64,000 nucleotides of DNA from Anarhynchus alexandrinus (lineage: Eukaryota; Chordata; Aves; Charadriiformes; Charadriidae): NCBI GenBank assembly GCA_008711295.1, contig VUYV01000326.1, positions 742,133 through 806,132 on the forward strand, read 5' to 3'. The notes below the pieces were generated by a model. That model had not been told where the DNA came from. It saw only the letters and a list, made by a program, of their open reading frames with translations, and did not search any database. Positions 34,701 through 49,700 of this stretch are shown here, piece by piece; within the stretch, counting starts at the first letter, position 1, and every line of letters starts with the position of its first letter. A program made the translations under genes and the position numbers.

Positions 34701-37700
34701 TCTGCCAGCTCTCAGCACTTGCAGGTGCATCCCGTCAGGGCCCATGGACTTACGGATGTCCAGCTTGGCCAAGTGGTCTCTGACCCGGTCCTCCTCAACT
34801 GAGGGAGAATCTTCCTGTCTCCAGACCTTCCCCCTTGCCTCCAGGGTCTGGGATTCATGAGGGACAGCTTTAGCAGTGAAGACTGAAGGAAAGAAGGCAT
34901 TCAGTAACTCAGCCTTCTCTGTGTCTTCCACCACTAGGGCGCCCATCTCATTCATCAGTGGGCCTATATTTTCCCTAGTCTTCCTTTTTCTAGTGATATA
35001 CTGAAAGAACCTCTTCTTGTTATCTTTAACCGCAGTGGCCAAGCTGAGTTCTGCTTGAGCTTTGGCCCTTCTAATTTTCCCCCTGCTTCACTACATCTTG
35101 GTATTCCTCATAAGTTGTCAACCCTCTTTTCCAAAGAATGTAAACTTTCCTTTTGTTCCTGAGGTCCAGCCAAAGCTCTCTATTTAGCCAGGCTGGTCTT
35201 CTTTCCCGTTGGCTTGCTTTTCGGGACATGGGGATGGCCTTCTCCTGTGCTTTTAAGAGTTCCTGCTTGAAGTATTCCTGGGCACCTTTGCCCTTCATGA
35301 CTGTCTCGCAGGGGACACTCTCAACCATGCTCCTAAACAGGCTAAAGTCTGCCCTTTGGAAGTCCAAGGTGGCAGTTCTGCTGACTCCTCACCTTGCTTC
35401 TCCAAGAATTGAAAACTCTACCATTTCGTGATCACTCTGCCCAAGACAACCTCCAACTTTTACATCCCCCACAAGACCTACTCTATTAACAAACAGTAGG
35501 TCCAGTAGGGCGTTTTCCCTAGTTGGCTTCCTCACCAGCTGTGTTAGAAAGTTGTCTTCCATGCACTCTGGGAACCTTTGGGACTGTTCCCTCTCTGCTG
35601 TGTTGTATTTCCAGCAGACATCTGGGAAGTTGAAGTCCCCCATGAGAACAAGGGCAAGCGATCGCGAGACCTCTGCCAGTCTGCTATCATAGTCCCTAAA
35701 ACATTTAGACCAGGATTACAAGCAGTAGTCAGATATTGGCATTCAGTATAATAAAGGACATGACCACAAAAACTGTCAGAGGTTGGGTTTATCAGACAAA
35801 AGCAAAGTATCTTCTTAGTGTGATCCTAATACAGTGTTGTACCTCTTGTTAATTGTGGAATGAAAATAGTTTAAATATACATGATCTATTTCAACTTCAT
35901 GGGCATGAACTTCCAGCCTGATCTGGAGACCTGTATTAGCCTTAAAGAAGCCAAGGTCCCTCTGTATATATTTGGATGTATTTAGAAATATGTCCAAATG
36001 GAATTGCTATAGAAATAATTAGGAAGGGTTACCCAACACAGAAGAGAAAATCAGGTAGTCATCTATTTGCCTAATAAATAGTTTAGAAGTCCTAGTCAAG
36101 GGCTTGGGTCCTCGTTATTTGTAGACATTCCACAAGTCCAGAGCAAGCAGTATTGTTACCCCAGGAAAGTGTTCATGGCTCGGGGTGTATCTGGAAAATG
36201 CAAGTTCAAGGAAATGATTTAATAGCAGCTTTCTCTTTCCTATCAACACTTTTTGTACGGACAGTCTTCCCAGCGGTACTAGTTTGGCACAAATAGAAGG
36301 AGAAGGTAGAAGGAGCTGTCTCTGCTGCTGCCCTTGTCTGCAGGAGGAGGAGGAGAGGATGGTGCTGGTACACCCACAACAGGAAGGCTGTCCATTGTCT
36401 GTAACCTGTGTCAGTAACAGGCTATTTGTGAGTAGGTCCGGACTGTTTTGGAAAAGGACTTTTTTTTTGCAGTAGTACAACGTAGGAAAGATCAGTTTAG
36501 ACAATATTAGAAAGGTGTTTCTAACTATGTATGTCATTGCCCATCTTGCAAGAGTTGCTAATGTTAGTTGTGATGTTAGTGCTTGCAAAGTCGCCTGTAC
36601 ATACCCCTGACCTGAGGTAAACTCTATCATGGCATTAACGTATAAATACTAATGGACTTGAGTCCAAATTGCTGTGAATGTAGCTGGTATGGAGGGAGGA
36701 ACCAGTGGTGTAACTGGATCTGCAGAGCTGTGAGGCTGCTGCAGTCCTTGGCAGAACTTCAGGAAAGGTCCATCGTTCCTGCAGATGAGTGTGAAACACG
36801 AGGGTGTAGCGAAGTCTGCTGGTGTTCAGTGCCCGGTCCTTGGGTCCCATACACCTAGCAGCTTTTTTGGGTTTTGGTTGGGAGTTATTCCTAGTTGCAA
36901 TTGTTTTGGCAGTTAGAATAATGTCTTGAATCCATGTGTTCCTAATGAGCCTTACCAAGTAAGATGCTTATTAACTGCCCAAAGCAGCACGCAAAATAAT
37001 CCAAAAATAGCACAGTGGCTGGTTACTTTATCACTTTGCTGCAGATCTGATTAGGATAGAGCAGAGTGCCTAAATTTTGCCACATGAGCAGTGTATTAAG
37101 TCTTCCAGGAATGCTAACATAAAATGTTTGGTTTATTTTTTTTTTTTCTTTACAAAGTTTATTTTTTCTTTAAAGTAAAATTTGTTTGATACTCGAGGTA
37201 GTTTTTTTTTTTTAATTTTTCAAAAAATTTTTTAATATGTGATCATCGCAAGTCACTTCCATTCACAAGAGACATCTAGTTGATTAGGTAATTACTTCCC
37301 CTGCTATTGGTGATAAGGTATCCAACCGTTCATCCCCTCTAGCCTTGTCTGAGTGTGTGAGAAACTGCATTGATTTACAGCAATGTCAGACGTTCTGACT
37401 TGAAAATGCATTGAAATGTGTTCTGGGAGACTGGCAGTGGTACAGCTGTTTAAATGTTTTGCATATGGATTTTCAGTATTTTCACACTCAAGTTATATTT
37501 GTATTGTGGGTATGTTATTAAACACTTACTAAAAATCAAAACAAAACCTAAAAATTCATGTTCAACAGGCAGAAAAAACGTAAGCAGCTGCCTTTTCCTG
37601 TTGTGATATGAAACTAAGAAGAAAAGTTCCTTGCAAGTTGTCAGAGCACTTCTGAATGATGAATTAATGCTGATTTAGGTTCAAGAGGTGTATTGTTGCA

Positions 37701-40700
37701 GGTAATGTCCTGTAAATATATAGAAGTGAGCTTGGGATGGGAGCAATCGGGGAGAAAATGGTCCATATCTTTACCAAAGTGTCAAAAAATGAAGTTTTAA
37801 AACTTGCAGAGGGACAGCTTCTGGAAGGTTGGTGCGAGGCTGCTGTGCTTACCTTTGCTGGGGTGTTGTCGGGCTGTTCCTGAGGCTGAAAGTTAAGGCT
37901 TGCCAGGAGCCAACTGGAATATTTCGGCAGCATTTGTTGTTCCTAAGTGCAATTGCTTCAGTGGTAGGTAGCATTTTTACCCCGTTTGGTATGTCTTCGA
38001 AGGGAGGACTGCTGTTAAATTTAGTGGTGTAATTGAAAAAGAAAAAAAAAAAGTCCGTTAGCATGTAATAAAATTTCTTGTACGTAGCTCTCTATATGAT
38101 GAACAGTCACTTACAGACACAGTGGGGTGTTCTGCCGGTCCCCAGGTCACGCAAACGTTGTTGCAATAGGAATAATATTTCTCGTCTATTGGTGAGGTGG
38201 AGTGCCTTGTGTCGTCTTGGGGGAGAAAATGAAAAACCCTGAAGTACTCCTGTAGATAAGGGTGAATTTTTCCAGAAGTCAGTTTGGCATCAGAGGTTGT
38301 GCCGGCAGGGAGTCCTTAAGCTGGCTAGATGGACACCACCTGGAATTTGAGTTCTGCAGAGGGGAATCTTACTGCAAGGATGTAGTTTGCTGTGACTTGT
38401 AAATAGCTCCTCTTTGTTTGCAGTAAAATTGTGTATCAGTGGTTTAGGTCACTAATTTTTTGCTTGTTGAATGTTCAATTCTTTTTTGCTGTGACGATTC
38501 TCTTCTTTTAGGACTGACCTAGAAATCTTGCTTCTTTGAGCCCTAAATCATAGCCTGCTGTCTTAGCTGTAATATTTGTGCCTCGGCACACAAGACATGC
38601 CACCTGTGAGCTAGCTAATATCACGGGTATCCACTGAGATATGGAACTCGGGTTCTGTGTTCCCCAAACCCCCTCTTTGTGCTTGATGCCTGTTGTATTC
38701 CTATGTTAGCACTGCATTTCACCGGGCACCCAGGGCTTGGCTTGGGGGCCAGGGGATAATGTTACAGAACATTTACATCTCAAAAGAGGGAAGAAATTAA
38801 CACAAGTTGCTGCTGAATAGCAGTGCTCTGTGTAGTTCTCCACACTACTGTTAACATTATTCCCACAATGGGGCACTTAATGAATTTGCAGATGGCCTGA
38901 TTTGATTTTTTTTTTTTTTTAAGTATAAACTGCGCCTTTCTTAAGGTGTAATGGGGTGTTGTATGATAGGACTGAATATGGTGGTAGTCTACTGCTGGCG
39001 TGAGAAAGATAGGGGAAGTATTAGGGGAAAACGGAGAAAGGAAGCTGAGATGGAGCATGAAGTGGGAAAGGGCAGCTATGGTTGTATGAGGAGCATGTCT
39101 CATTTCTGCGGCATATTTAAGGCACTGGTAGTGTTGAACAGATAACATCTAATTATGAAATAAGGGTTTTATCTTAAAATATTACTGAAAATAGAAGAAA
39201 TTATGTCTGAAATCGGGACAGATTCTGAAATGTAGTTCTGCTCTCATTAGAGTATGAGTCAGGTATCCTCCTTGTTTACTCTGGCAAGCTGTCATAAAAC
39301 TACAGTGTGTTATGTTGAGTAATTTCATGAGCTTGTATTTGGAGATCATGTGGGCTGCTGGTGGGGCAGCATTATTGCTGCTCAGTTGGAATACCTGCTT
39401 GCTTAATTGTTCTACGTATCTGTTCTTGTCTAGAAAACATTAATGACTGGGGTAATACTGAGTGCCAGCTTGGAAACAGATATTTTGGTTTTGAATTTTA
39501 GTCAACTGGTGTTTCTACTTAAAACAAAATCTTTGTGCTACATGGGTTGAAAGTGCTTTTAAAATAGAACGGAAAGGCATCTCATGAAACCATTCAGTCT
39601 TTCTCTGGCTCTCAGATAGGTTCAGCTCTACCGAAGTCATTACTGACAGCTCTTTTTCATAACAAGGTAGACAGACTTCTGGTGACAAAGATGCTACAGC
39701 CTCTTGTGGCGGTCGGTTTGGTGGTTAGCTATCCAAACATGCATAACATTTTTTCAATATTTAATCTGACTTGTCCTTGCTGTAGTTTAAGATCTTATTA
39801 ATCGTAATTTTTACAAGAAACTGTTTTTCATGTAAAGTTTTTTCTTTTGTGAGTTCAACTGCCTTTTCAGTGAGTTGACCAGATGATTTTTACAGGTGTG
39901 TCCTATAATCTGTGCAGTTAAAACATGATTATGATAGTACAGTTAAATTATTTTGTGTTTTTTTCTAATATTTTAGATTTAGTATAAAACTTCAAAAGTG
40001 GTAAAATTATTTTTCTAACTTGGCAAACAGGTTGAATCATTTATTTTGGACCAAGAAGATCTTGATAACCCAGTACTTAAAACCACGTCGGAGTTATTCT
40101 TATCGAGTGCTGCAGAAGGCGCGGACTTGAGAACTGTGGATCCAGAAACACAAGCAAGACTAGAAGCCTTACTGGAGGCAGCAGGTACTTTCTTTGTATC
40201 GTGTTTTTCTGAACCTAACTTGCACACAGATCTGGCAACCTGTAAATTTTGACCCCAGTGAAATATTCACAAGTCTGGAAATTGACCATAATGATGGGGA
40301 GCAGAGCATGGGAAACAAGCTCATAATTCTTACAGGTGTTGAGGGTTGCTTGGTCCACTTTTTCTGTACATACAAAGTTAGAAAAGTTAATTTGAATTAA
40401 ATGGTATTTCATTGACCTGATGAGATTACATGCGTTACCAGAGAGAGGATTAAAGGAGAGAAAATGGAAGGAAGTAGACTTGCTAAAATGTCTTTTTTTT
40501 TTTTCTGCTGCTTCAGTCAATATATAATAATTCATTACTCCAGAAATTTGCAGGTGAAATACTTGTTTCTGTGTTTTGACTCTCACAAAATATTTTTCCA
40601 TTCTGTAGTTCTGAGATATGACTGTTGGAAAAATACATATTTTAATGTTCATGTTTTGGAACCAGACCAGATGAATGTAGTCCCACTACATTTACTACTT

Positions 40701-43700
40701 TTACACTGAAAGCTTGACTAATTTAAGTCTTTCTAGGGTTGGTGACTCGGATGTTTGCAATGGATTTGCAAATTATTTGTCAGTTTTAAAATTCCAAGGA
40801 CAAAAAGATGTAAAAACCCTGCTTTGAAACAAATCCTGTCTCATCATTATGGGTGCATACTCAGACTAGTAGTAGTGCGCTGAAATTAGAGTTTTCAGAC
40901 CTTAGCTTTGAACACACTTAAGAACTACATGAAATAGCATTTATTTGCAGGTGTTTAGATGTAAAGCTATATACGGTCTTAAAGGAGAACTCCATTCAGA
41001 GGGAGCAAAGGGGGCAAGGGACTCAAGATTTGAGCTCTCTTTGCATTTTGAATTGGAAAAAACCTGAATTTACAACATAACATGGCTTTTGTCAGCAGAA
41101 AGTTGCAGCAGCCTAATTAAAGGTGGTCCCCTAAAATGTTCCTAACCTGATGTAACTCTTAGGGGCCAAACTTTGCCTGGCAGGGAAGATAGACTATTTC
41201 TGGGATACTCTGGAAGCTAATAGAATTTAAAGAATCTGATCCCTTTTTAAGCACTTTTTAAAATGAAAATCAGTTTCAGTTTCTGTCACCTGATGACTGG
41301 TGTGTCCTAAAACCTACTGCTAGCTTTATAAATTGTCAGTGGAGATGTCCGATGGCAGTCAGTCTCTGAGGTATGTGCTTACATCTAGGGTTGCAGTGTT
41401 CAAAATGATTTCATGGTATTTAACAAACCTAGGAGGTACCACGCTTCTTGTAGTGCCTGTGAGAATGCTTTCTTTAGATTTCTAAGTGGTACTTGGCCAG
41501 TTGTCCCCAGGATTAGATGATATGTTTTTAATCTGAGGTTTCCATGCTTTGATTCCCCGAGTGCTTGGAGTAGGGATGTAGAAAATGGGCAGAACAGAAG
41601 GAACCTGGAAAGAACAAATTAAAAAAAAAAAACAAAAAAACAGTGCTTTTGTCTGGGGGCTCCATCTCCCTCTCTAAAAAGAGTGGACAAAATTAGGGCC
41701 ACTTGATGAATGTGTGAGATCAAAAGACTGAAAAGACTCTTGAGAAAGTCCTGTAGTTAAGCAGTACTTGTCTTTCCCACTGTGAATTTGAACACTAAAA
41801 ATATCATTAGGCTAACCTAAAGGAGACACTGAGAATCCAGTAGTTTATTAATAAAAGCCATAATTTGAAAGTGAAAAAGAAGCTAGTGTTTCTGGGACAT
41901 GTTCTAATATCTTCACTGGATTTCTCTGGCTGGTTTGGTTGAAAATACCCTTTCTAACCTTAAGTGAGCTTCTAGGCTTCCATCATGGCAACAAACAAAG
42001 CGGCCTCATGTTGGGACTTCGTATTGGTTTGCACTTTGGCAAAAGCAAGTGATTTCTCCTGTTGTTTTAGTCCCCATCGTTAAGAATAGCTTGCAAAAGT
42101 AGATGGCAGAACTATTGCTCAAACAAGCAGTTTAGCTACGGCCTTGTCTGCTGTGGTTTCCAGGGTAGTTTGGCCTTTGCTGTGATGATCCCCTCTCCTG
42201 TGGGAGGCTTGATCCGAACTTACAACCAAGAGGAAAATCAGTCTTGCGTTTAGTGTCTCAGGTTTCTTAGGGTTCCTCACATGCAGGGTTCGTGGCTGTG
42301 TCATTAGGATCCTAATGAGTATGACTTGCAAAACTAGTTTTGCTCATCCTTTGTGAATCCTTTAATGTTCAGATCTCACATGGACATGCTCTTTATTAAT
42401 TCCAGGAGGTAAGTTCTAGCAACTGCAGCCAGATGGGAAGTTCTTCTTCAAATTACTTATGCAGAAGTCGTTTTCAACCATTGCACTCTAAGATTTGTCG
42501 GAGTTTTGTTTTGGTGTTAAGTAGCTGTCTTGATTTGAGACAGTTAGGCCTGCATGTGCAAGTGTAGAAGCCAGCGGTTAGTTGAACTGCTTTAAAATGT
42601 TTCTGTACATTATGTTTACCCATCATAAGAGTACTGGATGTTTTTTGGCAGTTCAGCTTTTTTATTCTGTTTCCAAGAGGACTTAAAATACTTTGCAGCT
42701 TTCGATGCTGAGGGTGTCTCCTTAAGTAGAATTTCCAGCAAGAGGGTTGTGCCTCACCCCCCCTTAACATAGCAGCAAGTATATGTACGTATACATGTAT
42801 ATGCACACAGACAGCGGTTAGATTCCTTATGTTTACTGTGTCCTCTGAAAACCTGGCTGATTAGCCGTAGTTTGGACAACTATACTTCCTTCTGTAATCT
42901 GTTTAAGCAGAGCACAGGCACTTTGTTAATAAACAACTATCTTTAAACAACTGGCAGTGATCATATTATTTCACAAAAAACCTAGTTTTACATTCTGAAG
43001 ACTGAGAGACTTCATTGTTCTATGAACGTCATAGAGTTGTGAGTTGTTTTTATCTTCAGAAATGGAAGATAACTTCCCAAAGAACAGGATTCAATTGTTT
43101 TAATTTATCCTAAACAAACCAAGTCTTTCGTGTACCTTCCTTCAGTTTGACTCCTAGTAGCAAAGAAGGGATTCATAGGTAGAATAACCGATGGAAAGAG
43201 ATCCATACTGTTTGGAGATGTTTCTGTTTTTCAGACTGTAATTAAGCAGATTCTTAGTATTCTGACAGTGGATTCATGTTCTGCACTAGAAACATTCAGC
43301 TCCACTGTTAATTAGGGTACGGTTGATTTCTTAAAATAATATTCCAGCTCTGAACAGTCATGGTTCTGCTGTGGATCTTCAATAAGGTTGCTTATTAAAC
43401 GTCCTTTTTAGGGACAGTAGTTGACTGCTGGATGAGGAGAGCTCTTCACTGGTGTGAATGAAGGGTTATAGGGTTCAGAGTTCTTGCTCTTTTTGGCAGG
43501 TTCCTCCGTGTGTCCCTCAACACATGTTCTTAAAATGGCAGACTTGCCTTCAAAGAGTTGGGGAAAGTTTGACAGGTTAAAGCTGTTTCATTTTCTGGTC
43601 CCGCCTTTTGTAGGCATCAGGAAGAGAAAATGACTTGCTGATGTCATGCAGTCCTGTTTCTGGAGTACAGGTTGTTTCTTAAAGAGGGTAGAGAAAGGTC

Positions 43701-46700
43701 TTTGTTGAAGCATGTGGTCAAATAAAAATTCCAGAGGCCCGTTTGGTGTATTCTGCACCCAAAACACGGAATTCCACAGAAAGTTGTAAAATGTCTGAAT
43801 GTTAATCCCTGCAGATAAATACTCTGTTTGTGGTGTTTCAGCATGCTTCTGCTGAGTTTTCTGGGAATTGATGTAGAATGTTACTGATTTGATTTTTAAC
43901 TCGAGGAAATAGCTTGGCTGCCTGTGTCCTTACCAGCAGATCTTTTGAGCATGTTCCTCCTCAATCTGAATGTTGAAGCGCTTTGACAATGAAGCATCAA
44001 AAAGAAGATGCAGAAGAAAGTGGTAACGAAGCTCTTAGTCTAGCATTGGAGCACTTGGTATTCCTGTTGAGTATCTGCACAGGGAGGAGTGTTGTTAGCA
44101 GGGAGTTCTTCAGAAGTCCCCCTATTGTTGACAGAGGCTTGTGAGGAAAATCAGGGTATTTTGCAGAGGAATCATGGTTTGCTTATTGAAAGAGATGCGA
44201 GTAGTCCATCCTTATGTTCAAACAGTTATATACATCCTTCCTTCTTTTCTGTTGAAATACAGGATTAAAGGTGACTAGAGACCTTCATATAGGTGGTTTG
44301 GCATATTTGAGACTTGGGGGGGATTAAATGGAGTGTAAATGGTGAAAGAGAAATCTAGTGTTAATAACAAGTGTCTGTGTATTAACGGGTGAATTTCAGT
44401 AGTTGATTCAGGCATGAGGGCCTGATACTGCTCTTCAGAAAGCTGGTAGGATGGGGGGGGGGTTGTGTGGGGGGTTGTGTGTTCTGGAACTGGGGAAGGC
44501 AAAAAGTGGAAGTAATCGCCTACTTAGTGGAAATACAGAACACGGGTCAAAATATGAATGGGCCCAGATAAAATCTGCCTGCTTTAGGATAAACTGAAAG
44601 GACAGAGTGAGATTCAGCAACTGTAAAGTTGACTGTTTTCCAGTGTGTATATGTATCACTTCTATACTTACTTTCCAAGCTGTCTACCAAACTTGCTTTT
44701 CTTTTTTGTGATGTGACCAAACCCATTCATTATTCACTAATAGCAAGGGGTTTTTTAGATTAAAATAAAATAAAGTCAATTCTATCTGTTTACCCCAACA
44801 TTAGAGGGCTTGAAGGTGACAAGACAGACCTGGGATCCAGCACTACTGGAGAGTGAGCTGTGGTCTAAAAGAACAGTTCAAAAGATGCACAGACTGCTTT
44901 CATCCTGCATTGCAGAGACCCCTTGGGAAGTGTCAGAGACTGGGCTAGATAAATTCTTTGATCATGTTGTTTATGATCAGTAAGATTCATGTGTGGACCT
45001 GGTGTTTCTTTTTCTTAGGGCTCATGAGTAACTAACTTGTGATGGAAATGGAGGTGAGCATCTAATCCATTGGAAACTTAACCTCCGAGGGCTTGTCCAG
45101 GCTCCACTTCAAACTGGGGAAGTTGAGGGCTGCAGAAAACGGACGATTCATGTTTGTCAATTTAATGGCTGCGTTAAATGGAATCAGTGCTCATGGAATG
45201 TAACTTACATTTCTAGATCTGTATCAGTATTCTTGAATAAAAAAGAAAAATAGGTTCTTCATTGGGGAGAATCTGAGAGAGGATTGCTGGAATTTGAGCA
45301 AAGATGGAACTTTATTGTAAAAATGTAGCAACATCAACTTGGAAGTGTGTTTAGCTGCCTTAATCATGGCAACAGTCTTACCCTTAGTGCATCTATTTTG
45401 ACTGGTACATGTATTTTTTTTTTAAACCAAGAAATGCTTTGCACCCTAATTTTATCTGTTCTGAAATATTTGGTGTTATATGGATGCAGTATATGGATCA
45501 AATAAAAGAAACAGTTTTCATTAAGAAAGTTTGACTAGGATTCATTGTAGGCGATTCTTTAGAGATACTAAAATCACCACTGTCGTGTTAACTGGAAAAC
45601 TTTTGCATTTTGAGATACTGGCACAGTACAGTGACTTGCTCATTTTCTTTCTTCACCATCTAAAGATTCAGAGTGGGAAGGAATATATGGTATGTGAAAC
45701 GTACAGATGTGTTGTGCTTTTGAGTAAGTTGGATCAACTGTCTGAATTTTGTGCATGTAATTGAATTATTAATACTATATGTCTGAGAGGTTTTGCATGA
45801 TATAAATATTTTTTTCTAATCTAGTAGGCTTCTAGATTAGAAAGTCTAGTCTAATCCTGCTCTTGGTCAAATTAACTTCCGTACTTTGAAAGTGCGTTAA
45901 ATGTACGAGCTTCATATTTTCTGGCTATTTTTCAGTTGCTGTGAAGAACCGTTTCATTGTTGTAACACTTAAATTGATGCTTTTAGGTATCAGACAGCTA
46001 AGTTATCTTACCAGATCTGAACACTATGCTTTTGGAATTCTTTGGCAAAGGTGATTCCAAGATTTTAACTTTTCTTCAGTGGGGATGGGGAGTGGGAAGA
46101 GACGAGAAAAAAAAGTTACAAGTTATAATTTGTGAAGTATTAACATTGGCTGGGGTGATCCTTAGTATCTTAAGTTGTCTGCATATTTATATATATATCT
46201 CTATATATCTGTCTAGAGATATCTCAGAGGTCATTGTTAATCAGCCAGTGCTTCGCGACCGTCCCATAAACAACTTGTGCAATTCTCCCTTTAACATGAT
46301 TTTTTCAAAGTCCTGGAGATTATATATTATTTTAATTAACTCTCCTTCTCCTTTCTATTTTACTTCTGCCATGTTTTATTTTTCATGCAAGTTGGATTCT
46401 TCTGCGAGATAAAATCCCCTTTGCTCTCCTGTTCCAATATGGGGATGTTCCTGGTTAAAAACTCGTTTCCGTTCAGTATTGTTTTCAGGACAGTATTGTT
46501 ACATCAGTGCTCGGAGTCGCCTCCGCCAAAGAAGGAAAGTAGGGAGGGTTCGGGGAGAAAAGCAGTAGTGCTTTATTGACAGGCCTCCATAATGCCTGAA
46601 TTGAGGTGGAATTTACCCAGAACCGAGAGGAGATCCTTTTACATGTATGCTTTCTTCATCCATCAGAGTGAAATAATCGCGGTCAGGCGTTGCGGTGGGG

Positions 46701-49700
46701 TGCAGAATCTTGGCCTGGGCTTGGTGCTACCGCTGGCCCTGGGCTGGGAGCCGGCGGTGTGGCACTGTGGTCTGTGCTGGGCAGCTGGTACCCCTTCCAG
46801 GGTGCGAGGGCTCTGTTGTGGGACAGCTGGTAAGACCTCCGTTCGGTGACAGTACATTGAAGCAGGGTTTGTTTTGGTTATCTTGAGATTTATGCACGAG
46901 TTGGCAAATAAAGATCTTGCGTAGCAGTCTTGCAGGTAAGCTGGTTATGTGGGTCTGTGATACTAATCAGGTACAGGAAAAAAATAGAACACTAGCTCAA
47001 ACCACAGGTCGCTTAAAGCTGATACCTGCTAAAAACTGCTGTTGACCACAGAATATATCTTATTTGAGTGTGGTATAGTATTTTTTCTGTGTTCTTCTGT
47101 TTTGCTCATGTGCATGCTTTCTCTCTCGAAACAGATGGCTGCTGGTATGGTTGGTTCTTTGTGATGCCAGTGTAAGAGGGGAGCGTAGATGTTAAACTTG
47201 TGAAACGAAGCAGTTACTACGCTTGCAAGTTTGAGTTCATCAAAATGTAACTTGTGTCCCTAAGTGCATCGGGAGAGTGAGGAAGGAGTGAGGAGGTAGA
47301 AAAGCCTGTGTCTCTTGCTTGTATCTCTTGCAAGAAGACTCTTAGTGGTTTATTAAAAAAATAATCAATTACACAGACTTGGGGTTTAAGTTTGCATTTT
47401 TTATTGTTTTCTGCGTTTGTCAGTCTTGTAGTTTCCTTAGCACGTGATGATAAAAACAGAGTTTAGAATTGTTCAGAACAGAGTTTGACTTCATAGTGTG
47501 CAGAAGATTGGATCTGAATCTCCCCACTCAGGTTTCAAATTTATTTTTTTTTTTTTATGTTCTGTAACTTAATGGTGGAGCATGGTGGCAGTAACTCATG
47601 CCAGCCACTTAGCTCCACACTAGCCAGACTGGTAAGTCACGTTGGTAGTCTGAACGCGAAGCCACCCCTTGTGGGGCTGATTGGAAGTATACTGTGAGAT
47701 GTAACGTAATTATATTGGAAGCAAGGCTGCTTGCTGCCTGTTTATATAAGAGTTGCTTAAACGATCAAGTTCGTGTGCTGTGACGAGTGTCTTGGGACAT
47801 GTGAGAGGAATTAACTGAGCTTTTATTGGCACACCTACAATACATTGTTCTTCTATCAGTTTTATAATGGTATTAAATATATGAGTTTTTCTAAAGTGTC
47901 AGAAACAACAGATTATACTGAGTCATTAATACTTTACAGTATATGGTGTAACAGGTGAACCTTGCTTTTTTCAATTGGTAACTCACCCTTGACAAAATAT
48001 TACTATTGTATATTTAGGAAGTAGTTACAATAAACAAATGATAATATAGTATATGCATAGTGTAAATGATCAAATTCTGCTTATTTCTAGAAAGTCAAGC
48101 TAGTTTTCACCAGGTTAATGAAAAATAAAATGATGTAAAACATACTGCCACTCATCTTTGACTCTACTTACGGAAGCAAGTGTCTTTTTTTGCAGTGGGG
48201 CATGAGCACCTTCATTGTCTGCTATAAATTATTTTCTGCCTTTTTAAAGACCTTACTTTGAAAGTTGAGAACGTAAATCTCTTGATTTAAAATAAGCTGT
48301 AGTACATGAAGCATCTTGCACAAAAATGGACTTTATATTCTTTGTGAATATGAAGTATTTAAATACTTGAGGATTCAACACTTATTAGGAAAATTAAAAA
48401 AATAAATTATTGCATTGCACAAATTTGTCCTCGTGGTATCCATCAGGAAAATACTTGCTGTGGGGAAAAGGCGCAGCACAGTTCTGTAATGGCTTTTTTA
48501 CCTATGTAGCAAAGCATCTCTAAAACAGCAATTACTAACTTGTCATTTAGCCATCAACTTTTCCTCAAATTCTGTACAGCTTTTTAAAACTTTTTGAAAA
48601 ATAGGGCTGAACAAAATCTCAGTATATGTACTTTTACCTCCTTCTCTTCCTTCTGTCCAGGCAAATTCAGCTGTGCTTGTGCCATTCCTGACGGGTGGCT
48701 TTAAGAACTGGTTAGACAAACTACCTCTGGTGCTGGAAGCTCCACAGCATGCCAAGCCAACTGCGGTCCTTAGGATGAGAAGGTTTTTCCGAGTATCAGT
48801 CCTCAGTGTTAAGTGCTGAAATACGTAACTTGGAGGGCACTAAGCTGCTTTGGAAGAGCTTCAGGAGGGAAGGAAGAAAGTTGTCGTGCTAAAGCAATTG
48901 GTGGGTTTTTTTGTGGAGTTGCTTTGGCTGCTTGTTTTATTCATCATATCCAAGTTCAGTGTTCCCTTTTTCAGTGCAGCCGTCCTTAGAACCGACTTGC
49001 AGACTGTTATCTTCCTTGGGTTTCTTTCTTTCTTTTTTTTTTTTAAAGGCTAAATGACCATCAAATCTTTCTTTGCCCTTAACTCATGTTATTTAAACTT
49101 TCATCTGCTCTTGTTCTCCTCTGGAGCCGCAGTATGTGATCTCTGTTCTTCAGAGCTTGTTGCCCCAAATTAGTCATATTACTCAAGTTGAGCTCTATTG
49201 ATGTGTAAAGAGTAGGAGTGTTATTTCATCTGTCCTGCAAGCTGTGCTTTTGTTTATATATCTCAGTTTGTTGTCTGCCTTTTGCAGGAGAAATGTTGAC
49301 TTACAAGTTGAATTTGACTTTAAATCTACCAATACTTTTCTGAAGAACTGTTACCCGAACAAATTATGCTGTATTTGTGCAGTTGATTATTCCTGTGTGT
49401 TTATATATTTATTTTTACTGACACTCCTATTTGGATTTGTCCCTTAAAAAACCTTTTTGAATCTTAATTGTTATAAAGGCTAAAATTCTATCTTTGCTTT
49501 CAAAGAGTTACATGGCCTTTGAGTAACAAAGGAAGGCCACGGTTAGCAAGAATATTCTAACCAACCTGGCCTGACTTCCAGTTTGCTTTGCTTTGTATTG
49601 CCGAAAACAAGCAAGCAGCATGTTTTGGAAATCTCTACAGGGAAAGGAGCATGGAGGAAGATTTAATAATGAAAAGAGGAGAAGCTTGCAATGTGGCTGT

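Larger units (their letters stand above)
22981..40030 (+). other. ANKHD1: ANKHD1 intron 1
   Basis: The first 300 bases are still CpG island; then AT content rises. It contains a MIR-like remnant (about 25.5 kb), a long antisense CR1 (33.2-35.7 kb), paired TGACGTG motifs (24.2 kb) and many T/A homopolymers. Open frames outside the CR1 are short and unlike known proteins. I see no nested gene. Confidence 0.85.

Noticed and set aside
40046..40252. Open frame continuing ANKHD1 exon 2 past 40184
   Set aside because: The GTACTT donor at 40185 and the exact match to the known exon boundary show that the following residues are intronic read-through.
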